This document shows, piece after piece, positions 49,485 through 61,293 of a stretch of DNA of 64,000 nt. Where the stretch lies: the NCBI GenBank assembly GCA_015680905.1, contig CM027378.1, positions 36,987,001 to 37,051,000 on the forward strand. The letters are read 5' to 3'. Under the pieces are notes generated by a model. That model saw nothing but the letters and a program-made list of their open reading frames with translations. It did no database searches and was not told the origin of the DNA. Numbering within the stretch: the first letter of the stretch is position 1; each line of letters begins with the position of its first letter. The DNA comes from Coptis chinensis (lineage: Eukaryota > Streptophyta > Magnoliopsida > Ranunculales > Ranunculaceae). The position numbers and the translations under genes are program-made.

Positions 49485-51309
49485 ATGGATGTCATTCAAA
49501 CAAAGATGAAAATAGAGCCTTTGAATAGGGTTTGGATTGAGGAAGAGAAAACATGTATTAGAGAGTATGTCAGAGCTGCAAAATCAGAGGAGTGTGTGAG
49601 ACAGAAATCAAGAGATCAGGTGATCAACTTGGGGGACAACAATACAGAGTACTTTTACAAATCTATCAGAGCAAGGAGATTAATGAATAAAATAACATGT
49701 TTGAGGGATGATGAAGGGAATGTAAAAGAGGATGTGGAAGATATAGGCGCTGAATGTATGCAGTTGTACTAGGAGCTCTATTCACCAGATGGGTTGCAGG
49801 AACTAGACTTCACTTGTTTCGATACAATAGTCCCTAAAAAAATTATTAGTAATGATACAAGTGAACGGTCAGTGACAGATATCACTAGGGATGAAATAAT
49901 TGAGGCATTGGCATGTATAGACAGTGATAAGTCCCCAGGAAATGATAGGTTCTCCTCTTTGTTCTTCAAAGCTGCCTGGAGAATTGTGGGTGATGAGTTT
50001 GTGAGGGCAGTACAGAATTACTTCAGGTCTAGCAGGATGCTTCGAGAAGTAAATGCTACTTATATCTCTCTAGTCCCAAAGACACAGACCCCTACAAGTT
50101 TGAATGACTATACGCCTATTGCTTGTTGCAATATGATGTACAAGTGTATAACTAAGGTTATGACACTGAGAATGAAACATATCATGCATGATGTGGTGTC
50201 ACTCAACCAATCAGCTTTTTTACCAGGAAGGAGCATACATGATAATATTATATTGTCCCAGGAATTGTTGCACAATTATCACAAAGATGCTTACCCCTCA
50301 AGATGTGCGGCTAAGATTGATCTTAAGAAGGCGTATGACTCAGTGAGATGGGAGGTTGTGATTTTTACCCTAAGAAGGATTGGTATACCAGAAAAATTAA
50401 TAAGTTGGGTGAGAGTGTATGGGAACTGCTTCTTTTTCTTTCATGGTGAATGACACTCCATATGGGTATTTTAAGGGGAAAAGGGGAATAAGGCAAGGGG
50501 ATCCTATATCACCATACCTATTTGTTTTGGTTATGAAATTGTTCTTTGACTTCTTGACACAGGCAACCACAAGGGGAGAATTTAAATTGCATTATAAATG
50601 CAAGGAACCTGTTATTACTCAGCTTTCATTTGCAGATGATCTAATTGCGTTTATGAATGAGGATGTTGCTACAGTTAGAAGCCTAGTAAGCACTTTGGGG
50701 AAATTCAGAACTTGTTCTGGACTTGAAGTGAATGTGGGCAAGAGTCAAGTGTTCTTTGCAGGAATGAGTGAGGATATGTGTGAAGAAGCCAAGGGAGTAT
50801 TACAGTTTCCAGTTTGTACTTTGCTAGTTAAGTATCTTGGGTTACCTCTTATCACAACTAAACTCTCATATGCTGATTGTTTACCTCTGGTTACAAAAGT
50901 CGCAAAGAGGATTCAGAGTTGGAAAGGGAAAAGTCTATCATATGCAGGAAGGGCACAGTTAATCAAGGTTGTGCTAAGCAACTTAAACATTTATTGGATC
51001 TCTTCATTTATTCTCACTAAAGGAATAGTGGATGAGATTCATAAACTGTTTCGAAATTTCCTATGGAAAGGACCAGATTGTACTACAACACATGCACTCA
51101 TTGGTTGGAAAGATATTTGTTATCCATATGAAGAGGGGGGCCTGGGCATAAGAAACTTGGAGGTAATGAACAGAGCAGTTGACATGAAACATATATGGAA
51201 CATTTCCAGTAAGAAAGATACATTATGGGCTCAATGGGTGTGGAAGAATTTAATCAAGACGAAATATTTTTGGGACATGAAAATCCCAAATGATTGCTCA
51301 TGGAGCTAG
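49485..51309 (+). pseudogene. Reverse transcriptase of LINE B ORF2
   Basis: RT motifs in order: LACIDSDKSPGNDRFSSLFF, NATYISLVPKTQTPTSLNDY, NQSAFLPGRSIHDNIILSQE, CAAKIDLKKAYDSVRWEVVI, GKRGIRQGDPISPYLFVLVM, and TQLSFADDLIAFMNE with the catalytic FADD. Thumb sequences follow (VKYLGLPLITTKLSYADCLP). The frame changes between 50419 and 50453, and a stop precedes 49794. Otherwise well preserved. Confidence 0.9.
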
Positions 51310-51390
51310 AGGTGTATTCTGTAGGGTTGAGATGATGCCAAGACTATAGCATGCTACCAAGTTGGGACTGGAAATGAGATAAGTCTATGG

Positions 51391-52698
51391 ATGGACCATT
51401 GGTACGCAATGTGCATTTTGAAAGGTTATTTTTCTCCAGCGCTCACTTATGACTCGAATGCAAGTCTAAATGCAAAGGTATCAAAATTGATTCAGAATAG
51501 AGAGTGGCAAGTGCCGCAAACACTCAGAATGCACATGCCAGAGATAATACAACAAGTTGAAGATGAGGTGGAAGTTTTCGGTGGTTCAGATAAAGTGATT
51601 TGGTCTGCATCATTGCATGGGGAGTTTTAACTAAAGGAAACATATCACACTCTAAGGAGAAAGAGACAATCAGTTACATGGTGGAGTCTGGTATGGTTTG
51701 CAAATAAAATCCTGAGGCATTCGTTTATTTCGTGGATGTTGTTTCAAGATTGTATTAAAACGCTGACTAAATTAAAGGAGCAGAAGGTTGTGGAGTCAAA
51801 TTTATGTGTTATATGTGACAGAAGGCTGAAACAGAACGTCATCTTTTTATGAATGTTGTTTTGCACAGTACGTGTGGAACAATATGCTCATGAGAGCTGG
51901 ATATTGGAGAAACACAGAGGCAGACTGGGAAGATGAACTGGAATGGATAATTGGAGTGTGCAAAGGCAAAGGATGCAAGAAAGATGCAATGCGGTTATGT
52001 ACTAATGCCTTTTTCTATTGGGTATGGCAGGAACGAAATGCAAGGATCTTCGAGAATAAGTACCGCATTACGCAGCAGGTGGTGGAATTGATCATAAAAA
52101 TGTGAAAATTAAACTGCACAGTATGGAGCTGAAGATGGTGGAAGAGCCCGATAGAATTAGATTCATGGAACTTTGGAATCTAGTCGTGCAAATCATCACT
52201 AAGGAACCTATCCTTTGCAAATGGGAAAGAGCAGAAGATGACATCACTATTCTAAACACTGATGGCACGCTACAGGGCATCATAGGAGGGTGGGCAGCAG
52301 CACTGCGAGACAATGAAGGGCATGTAAAGGCAGCAGCAAAAGGGCGATCCAGGTTTATCTCTATTGCACTAATAGAACTTGTGGGATTATACAAAGGCTT
52401 AAAGCTAGCATAGCAGCATCACATCAGCAGGGTGGAAGCTAGGACTGACTCGACCAATGTCATTTCGTTTGTAAGAAAAAAAAGTAAAGTGCCATGGCCA
52501 GCAAGGAAGATTCTAACAGATGTGTTGGAAATTATAGACCAATTGGAAATGTTTTCTATTAAGCATATTTATAGAGAATGTAATAAGTTAACAGATGCTT
52601 TAGCTTGTAATAATCCATCTATTAGATTCATTGAAGTTATCCCTAGCTCATTTTCTAAGGATATAAAGAAAATTGTATATGATGATGCTATGGGATAA
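51391..52698 (+). pseudogene. zf-RVT and RNase H of LINE B ORF2
   Basis: DKVIWSASLHGEF ends one open piece; the zinc-binding part (51.7-51.87 kb) and FFYWVWQERNARIFENKYRI lead to RNase H: ITILNTDGTLQGIIGGWAAA (first Asp), IELVGLYKGLKLA (Glu), ARTDSTNVISFV (second Asp) and IYRECNKLTDALA. Three or more stops or frame changes separate the pieces. Confidence 0.85.
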
Positions 52699-52800
52699 AC
52701 TTATATCCGATTGTAACTCACTCTATTATTCTTATTAATGAGAAGGGGTAGGGGACCCCGTTAACAACCTCGCTTGCCAATAAAAAAAAAATAATAATAA

Positions 52801-54076
52801 TGTACATATGTGAAACAAATATTAGGACTGCCACTATGTTTTGCTATGGTTATTCAACAACAATGTTAGGACTGCAACTATGTTGGAAGATCTAAATACG
52901 TATGCGAAACAAGTCATAGAGGCGAGTGGGTATCATTTTAGTGTCATATGGACAAAATCTTGTTTTGGCCATATCTTTGTCATTTTAAATCCGTTTTACG
53001 AACCGTTTTCACCGCTGTCTTTGTGATTTCAGTGAGCATCCTATGGAACTACTGAAATGTTCAGAACTAGTGCTTTAGTACTATCAATTGGTCGTCCTTT
53101 GTTGTGGATCGGTGTACGTCGAGACTTAAAACCTTGACATGTTTGGGCATACCAATCCAACTATAGAACTGGTCATATCGTCTGTCTGGGATTTTGTCTT
53201 CATGGATATGACTGTAAGGGGCTTAAAATTTGATGAGCTTTTCTTTAGGTGGAAGACTGCAAGTTTCTTCAGCTGTTCTACTTTGTTTTGTGGGATGTAA
53301 TGCAAAATCTTTTCTCACACTATTCCTTTTCACAAAACTCTTCCTATAATCAATATATGACTCAATGGTCATTGTTGAATACTTGAGTCAGTAGGTAGTA
53401 AAAATTATTAGTTTTGACTTTTGAGTAGATTTAAGGGTTCATCTTTGTTAATATTAATAAGTTTATAAGAAACCATCTTTCCATTATCTACTATGGTTTT
53501 TGTTTTTTATATTATTTTTCTCAATGTAGTAAGTGTAGGTCCTATTTGTGGTTTGCAGGTTCCCTTCCTTTTTGGGGTAATTGTATTTGAAAAAGCTACA
53601 ACTAACGAGTGTTATTCATTGGATATTTAGAAGAACTGGCCGACATCTTTTTCCAGCAGATGCAGAGAAAGGGGAGCCTCCACTGCTTAGACGTATGGTA
53701 GATGATCATGGTGACCTACACTTCATGTATGTGAGAGTTGATTGTTTTTGCGATTTTGAAAATGACAATAGTTCAAAAGAAGAGGATAATTAGAAGCTAA
53801 TAAACCCTCTCTTTTGCGATTCTGAAAATGATTTGTCTTTTTTCGTTTTATTTATTTTTATTTTTTTCTATTCTCCTTTGCATCATAATTTGCTATGCAT
53901 ACGCAACTGCTATTCTAAAATATCAAATTTTGGTCGGACATTGTGGCTGCAATGAAAAGTATGTGGTGGTAGTTTTTGTCTGATCATGTAGTTCTTTCAG
54001 TTTTTTGATAATTATTTTGAAAACAAGTGCTAAGCTATATAAACAAAACAGGGTGAGTAACTAGTTCATACATAGT
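52801..54076. other. Unassigned DNA between LINE B and the SINE remnant
   Basis: ORFs at 52841-53026 and 53581-53793 (RTGRHLFPADAEKGEPPLLR, then VDDHGDLHFMYVRVDC) have no domain that I recognise. The second follows an acceptor-like TTTGCAG at about 53552-53558, so it could be an exon of a lost gene. Nothing more can be said. Confidence 0.3.
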
Positions 54077-54190
54077 TTACAAACTAGATCAGTTGGTAAA
54101 CTCTTTGCGGAACTTACCACATATATGGGTTTGAATCCCGCCAGCACTATGACCTGCTCACTTAAGTCACTCTGCTCTCGTTGCATTTAT
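54077..54190 (+). mobile_element. tRNA-derived SINE remnant
   Basis: TAGATCAGTTGGTAAAC matches a Pol III A box, and GGGTTTGAATCCC about 40 bp later matches a B box. The sequence between does not fold as a tRNA. No tail or target duplication was recognised, so the 3' limit is arbitrary. Confidence 0.45.
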
Positions 54191-54619
54191 TTTAGATGGG
54201 TGAGCTGCTTATGGTGTACATTTCCACACCGTTCCATTTATTTTTTTCCATCTTCTCTCATAATGAAGAACCAACTAGTTGTTCCATTTGACACTTCTAG
54301 TACTCTAGTCTTTTTTAATTTTTTGTTGACTATTCTAGTTGTATCTGTCTTACTGTATTCATTACTAACTTATCTTTTTCTTTTCTTTTTTAATCAGATT
54401 AATGAGTGCATTATAGTACGTCTCAATATTTTTTTTGTAAAGCTACTTTTCATATCTTTCGGGATGATGAGGATGAATGGAAATGGTGACTTTGAGGTGT
54501 AGGATGGTTATGGAAACTTTATTAGGTGATTGGTAGGTTTATGTTGATTGCAGGTGAAAATGTGAAATGACCGAAGAATTAAAATATCAATATTTTGTTT
54601 TGTTTTTTAAAAATAACTC

Positions 54620-54923
54620 TGCCACATTCTATAACCGTAGCAAAAACATCATCTCCCACGGACGCAAACTGTAGGAAAAACTGACCTTTTCCATGGTCGA
54701 AAACCGTAGGTAAAACTGGCTTTTTGCCACGGATTATCCAACGATTTCTGCCGTGGCAATACCGACGGCAATAACTGACGCAAATACCATTGCTATTGGT
54801 AGGCTTTACCGATTGTCATAGCTATGGGCAAACCATTTGTGACGCACAAAAAGCCCACGGTCCTGGGACGGTCCAAAACCGTGGGAAAAGCCCTTGTAGT
54901 GTAAAACCTGTTTTCTTGTAGTG
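54620..54923 (-). mobile_element. CACTA (En/Spm) transposon end
   Basis: Read on the minus strand from 54923 the sequence starts CACTACAAGAAAACAGGTTT and has a second CACTACAAGGGC 22 bp in, followed by repeated CCGTGG/CCACGG and CCGTAGG motifs to about 54620. CACTACAAGAAAA is the canonical CACTA terminus and such subterminal motifs bind its transposase. No opposite end was found, so this may be a broken or very long copy. Confidence 0.8.
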
Positions 54924-55981
54924 TGTGCGCAGAAAGGAGGGATACGCCCACTCCCAGGTCACTCTAAATTGTGGCCACTCACTCCTCACATCTGGACGGT
55001 TCGAGTTAAAACAACCAAATAACAAGGGAGGGTAAAATAATCATTCAACCAACCCTTTGTGTAAATCGCGAAAATTCTCTTTCTCTTCTCCACTTCTCCA
55101 ACAAACCTCTAAACTCTCTCCACTTCTGAATCATTTTCTACTTCTCAAATAGATTTCAAGCTTCGCTTTGTTCTTCAGGCAAGTAAAAAAATATCGTTTT
55201 TTTCTCCAGTACTTAGAATACTTAAAATTTCGTGTTTGATAATCCACTTAGAATTTTGTTTGATAATGCACTTAGAATATTTTATCATTTATGCCATGAT
55301 GGAGGATTTAGAACTTTTTTTTCCACCAGTGTACTCCTTGAACCTAAGGTTAGTAGGTTAAAGATATGGTAACTGTGAATTTCATTTTGTGCCTGCTAAA
55401 GGTCTCTAATTTTGGCTGTTAGAAAGACACACCTTTGATAGAAATATCTCATTAATTCAAAGACGTGGGTTAGTTAGAGTATACTTTCCCATTTAAAAAA
55501 TGATAATCCAAAAAAGATTTATTTACTGTCAATGTTGTCTGCCTGAAATTGTAGAAAAATATGTATTATTTGTTGAAAGACCTCAATGAGTTGTTCCTGA
55601 AGTCTGTAAAATAATTACATGATGCCTTTTTATGTATCAGGTGTAAAATTTGTTTGTTCTGTGTGTTTTGTCTTATTTTTGGTTTTGATTTAGTATGAAG
55701 GTATCAAAGAAGTTCATAAAGTTACACTGAGCTATAACTAGTCTAGTTGATATCCATGCGTGTTTTTATTTATATTGAAATTGTTATGATTACACTATCT
55801 ACTTTGAATTTGATTTCGTATGCATTGTAGTTTTGGTTTTTAAATTAGATTGTACGACTATTTCTAATTGATTATGTTTGGTTTTCATTTTTGTTTTGTC
55901 GATGAAACTTGTTTTCATATTATTAGATTGAAACTTTTGGTTACTAATACTTGTTATTTATTACTATTTTTTGTAGCAATA
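54924..55981 (+). other. Upstream region of the PMD gene
   Basis: A pyrimidine-rich stretch (TTCTCTTTCTCTTCTCCACT, about 55073-55150) looks like a 5' UTR. An intron may run from about 55180 (CAG|GCAAG or nearby) to TTTTTGTAGC before the ATG at 55982. The rest is AT-rich without coding signal. Confidence 0.4.
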
Positions 55982-58576
55982 ATGGCTCCTTCTCGATCAA
56001 ATAATGTGAAGAATGTAGCGAAAAACATCTACACAGGTGCTAAGAAATTGTTTAGTGGCGGGAGTAGTAGTTTGGGTTGCGGTGACCCGTCTGAGAAAAA
56101 AAGAGAAAGGGGAACCTCGACATCCATTCGTAGAGGGGATCGAAAAGCGGATGATCCCGATCCGAGTAATGTAGGTGTAGGTGATTTAGAGTTAGTAGAG
56201 AAAAATAAAAGAATAAGGGGCCGGTCGGGGAAAGAAAAAAGGGCTCCTATTGTTCCGAGTATTGTAGATTTATATGTAGATTTAGATGAGGACGTGAATG
56301 TAAATATTGGGGAGAATGTAGATGGTGGTGATAGTGAAGGGGACAAGGAAGAGGAAGATGGTGATGGTGATGGTGATGGTGATGGTGATGAGGATGAGGA
56401 TGAGGAAGAGGAAGGGGAAGAGGAAGGGGTAGAGGAGGATGGTGAAGAAGAGAGTAATGACGATGATGTTGATGATGGGGAAGAGTCGGGTGACGAGGAT
56501 GGGGAAGGGGACGAGGAGGATGACGATTTGGAGGAGGATGACGATTCAGAAGAGGATGATGATTCAGAGGAAGTGGTGGAGGAAACAGTGGAAACACCGG
56601 TGGAAGTACGTTCAGTTCGAAATATTGTGAGAAAATCCAAGAAAGACAAGGAGTACCAACTAGCTACATATGGTGGTGGGCCTTATAAAGAGCATGGATG
56701 TGGAACCGGGTAACTTTTGTATGACTATGTAGTGCACGTGGCTCGCGATGTTTGGGAGGGGCAGGTAATATTAATATCATATAGTATGCACTTAGTACTT
56801 TAATTTTTTTTTACGAAACCTTATCCTCATTTATGCTTTGTTGTTTTAGAAGGAGCGCGGAGTTTTAGCGCGTGGTCAACACCTAACCAAGTTAAATCAA
56901 TGGAATCTGAAGTCAGAATTTAAAAAGTCTCTTAGATTTGAAAACGAGCTTAAAAGGACGGGCTTGTATGATCTCGTGATGAGAATATACGAGCACTAGG
57001 ATTCTGTGTTGGTCTCTGCGTTTGTGGAGAGGTGGCATCCGGAAACCAACACATTTCATATGCTGTTTGGGGAGATGACTATCACTTTGGATGATGTCTC
57101 CCAAATTATAGGAGTCTTGATAAGAGGAAGAGTTGTGCAAGGGAACATTGATTTGAAGTTGGAACATGTTGAGAAACTGCTGAACCGCGCTCTTGATATA
57201 TCTATGGGAGAAATTAAGGCGGAGTTGCAAACTAGCCACTTCATATAAAAATAAGGTTAGAATTCTTGAAGAGTCACATGGCCGGGAAGGTGCATGAAAG
57301 TGATATTAAAGCAAAAAGGAAACCTGTGAAAAAGGCATTGACTTTGAAGGAGGTACAACGTGTTGTCAGAGGTTATTTGTTATTCTTCTTTGGATGTATT
57401 CTCTTCCTCGACAAATTTGGGACTGCAGTGCCTGTTTGTTACTTGAGGTTGATGTTGAAGTTTAGCGAGATCAAAGACTATGCCTAGGGTGCAGCAATAC
57501 TTGCATATTTATACTGTGGTCTTGGGGCTACCATAGGTGCCAAAGTGAAAGGCATTTCAGGCTATTTCACTCTCCTACAGATAAGTCTTTAGTATTTTCG
57601 TTTATCTTTTCAATGTTAACCCTTTGTCTATTTATTAGTATTTTAATTGTGTGTGCATATAAATCTAAGCGTGGATCTACGAGTATTTCCCGTGCTTCAA
57701 GCCAATCCCAAACCTAGAGTATGAGTTGGCCCACCCTCAATGTCGTAGGCACTCAGTTACCGCTCCGCACTATGCTAACACAAAACATGCATTGCAGTGT
57801 TATCGGAAGTTTCTTGATGATACAAATTGTTTCATGATAAGTATATGGGTTTGTTTAATATTTTATTGATTAATTGATCATTGGAGTATGTGATTAATGG
57901 TTGATTTTCTCATATGACAGGTTCAATGGTGGCCCTACAACAATGTCAGAGCCACACGCCCGGTGGATGAGATTACTTATTTTGAGGGATTTATATGTTT
58001 TCTTGGTGTCGTGGAGCTTTACGCTGTTTGTAGGCCGGTGTGTCAGTTGGGTCACGTGCAGTTTATACCCGCCAATCCTCCACACCCAACTGCCACCACG
58101 AGAACTATTTGCGAACGCGGGTACGAGGTGAAATGGAATCTTGCATCAGCATATTGGACCACATGGGAGAATCACGTGATCCAACCCTAAAATCGAGGAC
58201 CTCCGGCTACTTATCCATGTGAGTGTCAGTTGGGCTACATGAAATGGTATGAAAAAAGTACTCACATTCGAATGATAAATCCTGAGCTTCCAATTTATTT
58301 CTCCCTACAGACATTTTCTAGTTCCAGTACTCAGCTGGTGAGTTTTGTGATTTGATAATTATAGTTCCGCTCTTTTAAAACTGTAAATACTAAATTAGTT
58401 TTGCATTTTTTTTTTGATAGAGCAACGTCCTCAATGAAACTACTCTCATGCTAGAGAGAGGTTTGCAATTGGGTGGGCCTGCGATTCTCGAGGAATCCAG
58501 GACCGAGTTACTCAATGCAGAAAACTTGACCCGGTGCAAGTTTATTGGTGGGCATTACCATTGGGATCGTGTCTAA
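55982..58576 (+). pseudogene. Plant-mobile-domain (MAIN-like) gene with acidic tract, probably broken
   Basis: Exon 1 starts MAPSRSNNVKNVAKNIYTGA and contains a run of about 90 Asp/Glu/Gly-rich residues (56340-56580). The PMD core follows: GLYDLVMRIYEH, SAFVERWHPETNTFHMLFGE, MTITLDDVSQIIGV (56850-57250), LLFFFGCILFLDKFGTAVPV with YAWGAAILAYLYCGLG (57370-57580), WIYEYFPCFKPIPNLEYELA (57665 on), VQWWPYNNVRATRPVDEITY (57921 on) and GHYHWDRV before the stop at 58574-58576. About five exons are implied, with GT-AG boundaries near 56765/56849, 57580/57660 and 57840/57920. At least three in-frame stops interrupt the core. PMD proteins (MAIN/MAIL) are nuclear; many copies are transposon-carried. Which type this is remains open. 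Confidence 0.7.
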
Positions 58577-58974
58577 TGGATATACAGTTATTTTTTTTTG
58601 TATACCGATTAGGGTTTCGTATATGGATTAGGGTTTAGTGTATGGATTAAGCATTATTGTGTAATTTCATGGATTTGGTGTATGGTTTTGGTTTTGGTGG
58701 AAATTTGATGTATACGAATGTATGTAATTTGAAGTTATTTTAATATGAATATGGAATTTTAAGTTGGAATAATTTGTATATTAATTTGAAATTTGGTTAT
58801 GAACCCTTGGATATGAATATGAATATGAATTTGAATATGGTTTTATATATATGAATATGAATTTGAACTTATGTGCGTATATGAATTTGGTTTGGATATG
58901 AAATAAACAAAATCAAATAAATAATTTGTTTGGATTTTGGTCCAGATGTCCTAACCAGGTTGCACAAAAGCATC
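58577..58974. other. AT-rich 3' flank of the PMD gene with ATGAAT-type repeats
   Basis: GATTAGGGTTT and GTATGGATTA recur at 58607-58650, and short TATGAATATGAAT runs at 58795-58900. No gene was seen. Confidence 0.6.
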
Positions 58975-59190
58975 CAAAACGATCTTAGCAGATCGTTCCT
59001 CGAGAGTTTAGGCCTAATCGACCTTTGTAGACCGCTAGGTAGCCCTCCACGACCTCTTCAGACCGCTGGCCTATAGACCTAAACAACCTCATCAGATCAT
59101 TTAGGTATACACCTGAATGACCTAGCCATGCCGTCCCTATATTTCTTACCATAGACATCTGACCTTAACGATCTGTGCAGATCGCTTGGG
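58975..59190. repeat. Array of GATCT/AGATC half-palindromes
   Basis: A 14-bp motif close to GA(T/C)CT-NNNN-AGA(T/C)C occurs at 58981, 59020, 59051, 59085 and 59170, plus a weaker one at 59119. Most copies are followed by CGCTNGGTA(T)-type sequence and AGACCT or CACCTGA. The array lies about 400 bp after the PMD gene. Confidence 0.75.
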
Positions 59191-59746
59191 TATACAATAA
59201 ACGACCCAGTTTTGTAGACATTTTGAATTTTAATTATGAAATTTTGAGTAAAATTTGAAATTAATATAGCTAGATAGAACAATTTACATGAGACTTTAGT
59301 ACAAAATTTGTTAACCCTAAACACTAAATGATTTCTTGATTCACATTTGTGAAAGTGATTAAAACTTAATAAAATTTACAATACCCCATACTTTTTTTTG
59401 GTAAAACAATACCCCATACTTAATTGATAGAAACAAATGATTAACCAACCATTTACTTGAACATGTCTACAACTTAGTGAGTTTAGGGTTCAACCTAGCT
59501 ACGTCTTATAAGTTTACAACTGATCAACACAACCAATCAAGATTGCAAAATCGAAATCTGATTTGGTTAGGAACAACACAAACAACATTCGTTACATGCA
59601 CTACTTGTCAAAGATGAGCTGGTGTCAGCTTTTGTATATGTGTATCACAAAGTTAGGGTTTACATAAACAAGTTCAATAAGAATGACTATAATCAAACTA
59701 ACATTTTACAAATCAGATTTCTTAGACTAAAGTGAAGTATACCAAG
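59191..59746. other. AT-rich DNA, no gene seen
   Basis: No domain, repeat end or exon signal was recognised. Confidence 0.4.
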
Positions 59747-60182
59747 TGTAGTAGCCATATTCATGACCATTGACATCAGATGTAGAAGAGACCCAAGAGT
59801 ATAACACTGAAGGAAAATGAAAACACAAGAATATAACCCAAAAAGGAGTGAGAGAGAGACAAGTGGACCTTGTATGGCATTGGCCAGATAGATGGGCCTA
59901 ATGTCATACAGGTTCAAAGATATTGACCTAAAGAAAGAAGAAGGGAGAGGAAGACGAGAAAAAGAGGGGCGACTTTAGAAAAAATGAGAGGAAAGAGAAA
60001 GGAGAACTACACACAACTTGATTCCCCGAGAAGGGCTCGGGGTACGTAGGCAATCCAAAGGGGTTTAGCTGATGAATTCAAATGGTGAGTATTTTTCTTC
60101 TTCGAGAAGAAACCGAGGAGTGGAGACATGTAACATTAAAGGGTATGAATTGGGTTCATACAATGGCATCATCTGTGGGGAT
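59747..60182 (+). repeat. Relic LTR plus primer-binding site of a Tat-like retrotransposon
   Basis: TGGCATCATCTGTGGGGAT at 60164-60182 closely resembles the Tat primer-binding site seen at 15595-15612. It sits two bases after CA at 60161-60162, as at an LTR end. The LTR side contains TCGGGGTACGTAGGCAATCC (60038 on), a block common in plant gypsy LTRs. The LTR start near 59747 (TGTAGTAGCC) is a guess. No gag or pol was recognised downstream. It is an old, broken fossil. Confidence 0.55.
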
Positions 60183-61290
60183 CGTGAAAAATAAGTTAGT
60201 GGTCGAGAAAAAAGAATGTAGTGGTGGCAGAGATCTGGGGGTGCTAAAGATAAAGCGACGATAGTTAACAACTAATACGACAGAACAGTTCCAGATAATA
60301 CGACAGATTTTCCAAGCTTGACTTACCCACAAAAATCTCATCCATCTCAAGAAAATCACAACTAGCTAACATATAAAAACGCCAACAGATCCAACAACTT
60401 CAAAAAAACCTCAACCATGGCTCCATGACTGCTGTATCGATTGAAGAAAGCAAACCCATTGTTCAGATCTTTGATACCAAAATTTTCTCAGTTTCTCTAG
60501 CCAAATACACAACTGATTGGTCGGACAAGCTCGCCTATGGCGTTCGGCTAACGGAAATTCACTTCTTTTCATTTCAGCAAGATAAGTCGACTTTTCTATA
60601 AATATTTAGTCACCATGAACTTTTTCTTAATTGGGTTCATTGAGTAACTTAATTCTATGTCTAGGGAGCCTGATATCTAGTGTGATTACTCTTGAAACCG
60701 ATTTCTACAGGTTGGGGTATTTGACTTAACGATTGTTTATTTCCCTTTAGTTCTAAGTTCATGTCAAAACAAATAATTAAAATAAAAAACATAATTTAGT
60801 GCCGAGTCGATGTGAATTCTATTGAAATTTCAAATTGCTACTTGTTCCCGTTTACTAAATATTTTTTGGTGCCAAAGCATAAACATACAGGAGTGTCGGG
60901 TTCTTGATGTTAGAATTTAGGATATGTGCAAGAGAATGTGCCTTATTGCAGGTTGTTAAAACTTAAGAATTGCACAGGTTGATGGGGTTATCTATGGTGA
61001 AGTGAAGTTTGTAGTCGTCATACCCGTTCTATGCTTTCCGCATCTCAGGAGTATATTGCATTGCAAATTGAATCAGTCTTATTCTTTTGTGTTATGGTTA
61101 CACAGTGGCAAAAGAGCCCATGTGAAGGTTCTAAATTAATGGTTCTTATCATCCAGAGACTTGATTTGTGGCTTTGGCGCATGGCGTAACCGATCATTTG
61201 TTTGTGTCTAGCAATAACATTGATTTTTCTAGTTTCTTTGCAAAGGTAGGAGGCTGAAATGGATCGATTTATTAAAGTTTAGAGTGAACA
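60183..61290. other. Unassigned DNA, no gene seen
   Basis: An open segment near 60418-60600 (MTAVSIEESKPIVQIFDTKI) has no recognised domain. The rest is AT-rich. Confidence 0.35.
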
Positions 61291-61293
61291 GTT

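Larger units (their letters stand above)
47935..52800 (+). mobile_element. L1-type LINE B
   Basis: The plus-strand order is ORF1 tail (47951-48460), ORF2 endonuclease (48457-49350), reverse transcriptase (about 49790-51310), zf-RVT (51390-52080) and RNase H (52230-52698), 3' UTR, and a poly(A) end (AATAAAAAAAAAATAATAAT, about 52780-52800). The ORF1 N-terminal and zinc-knuckle parts are missing, so the copy is 5'-truncated, right at the outer edge of the Tourist-like element. A 120-bp duplication, stops and a frame change in the RT make it inactive. It diverges from LINE A in sequence. Confidence 0.88.

Noticed and set aside
54084-54140. Possible tRNA gene on the plus strand
   Set aside because: The acceptor and anticodon stems do not pair; SINE remnant is the better call.
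56247-56597. 116-codon His/Pro-rich minus-strand ORF
   Set aside because: Another frame of the same acidic repeat; low complexity only.
56029-56649. 206-codon Ser-rich minus-strand ORF
   Set aside because: It is the antisense shadow of the Asp/Glu-rich tract of the PMD gene; Ser codons arise from complementing GAG/GAT/GAC repeats.
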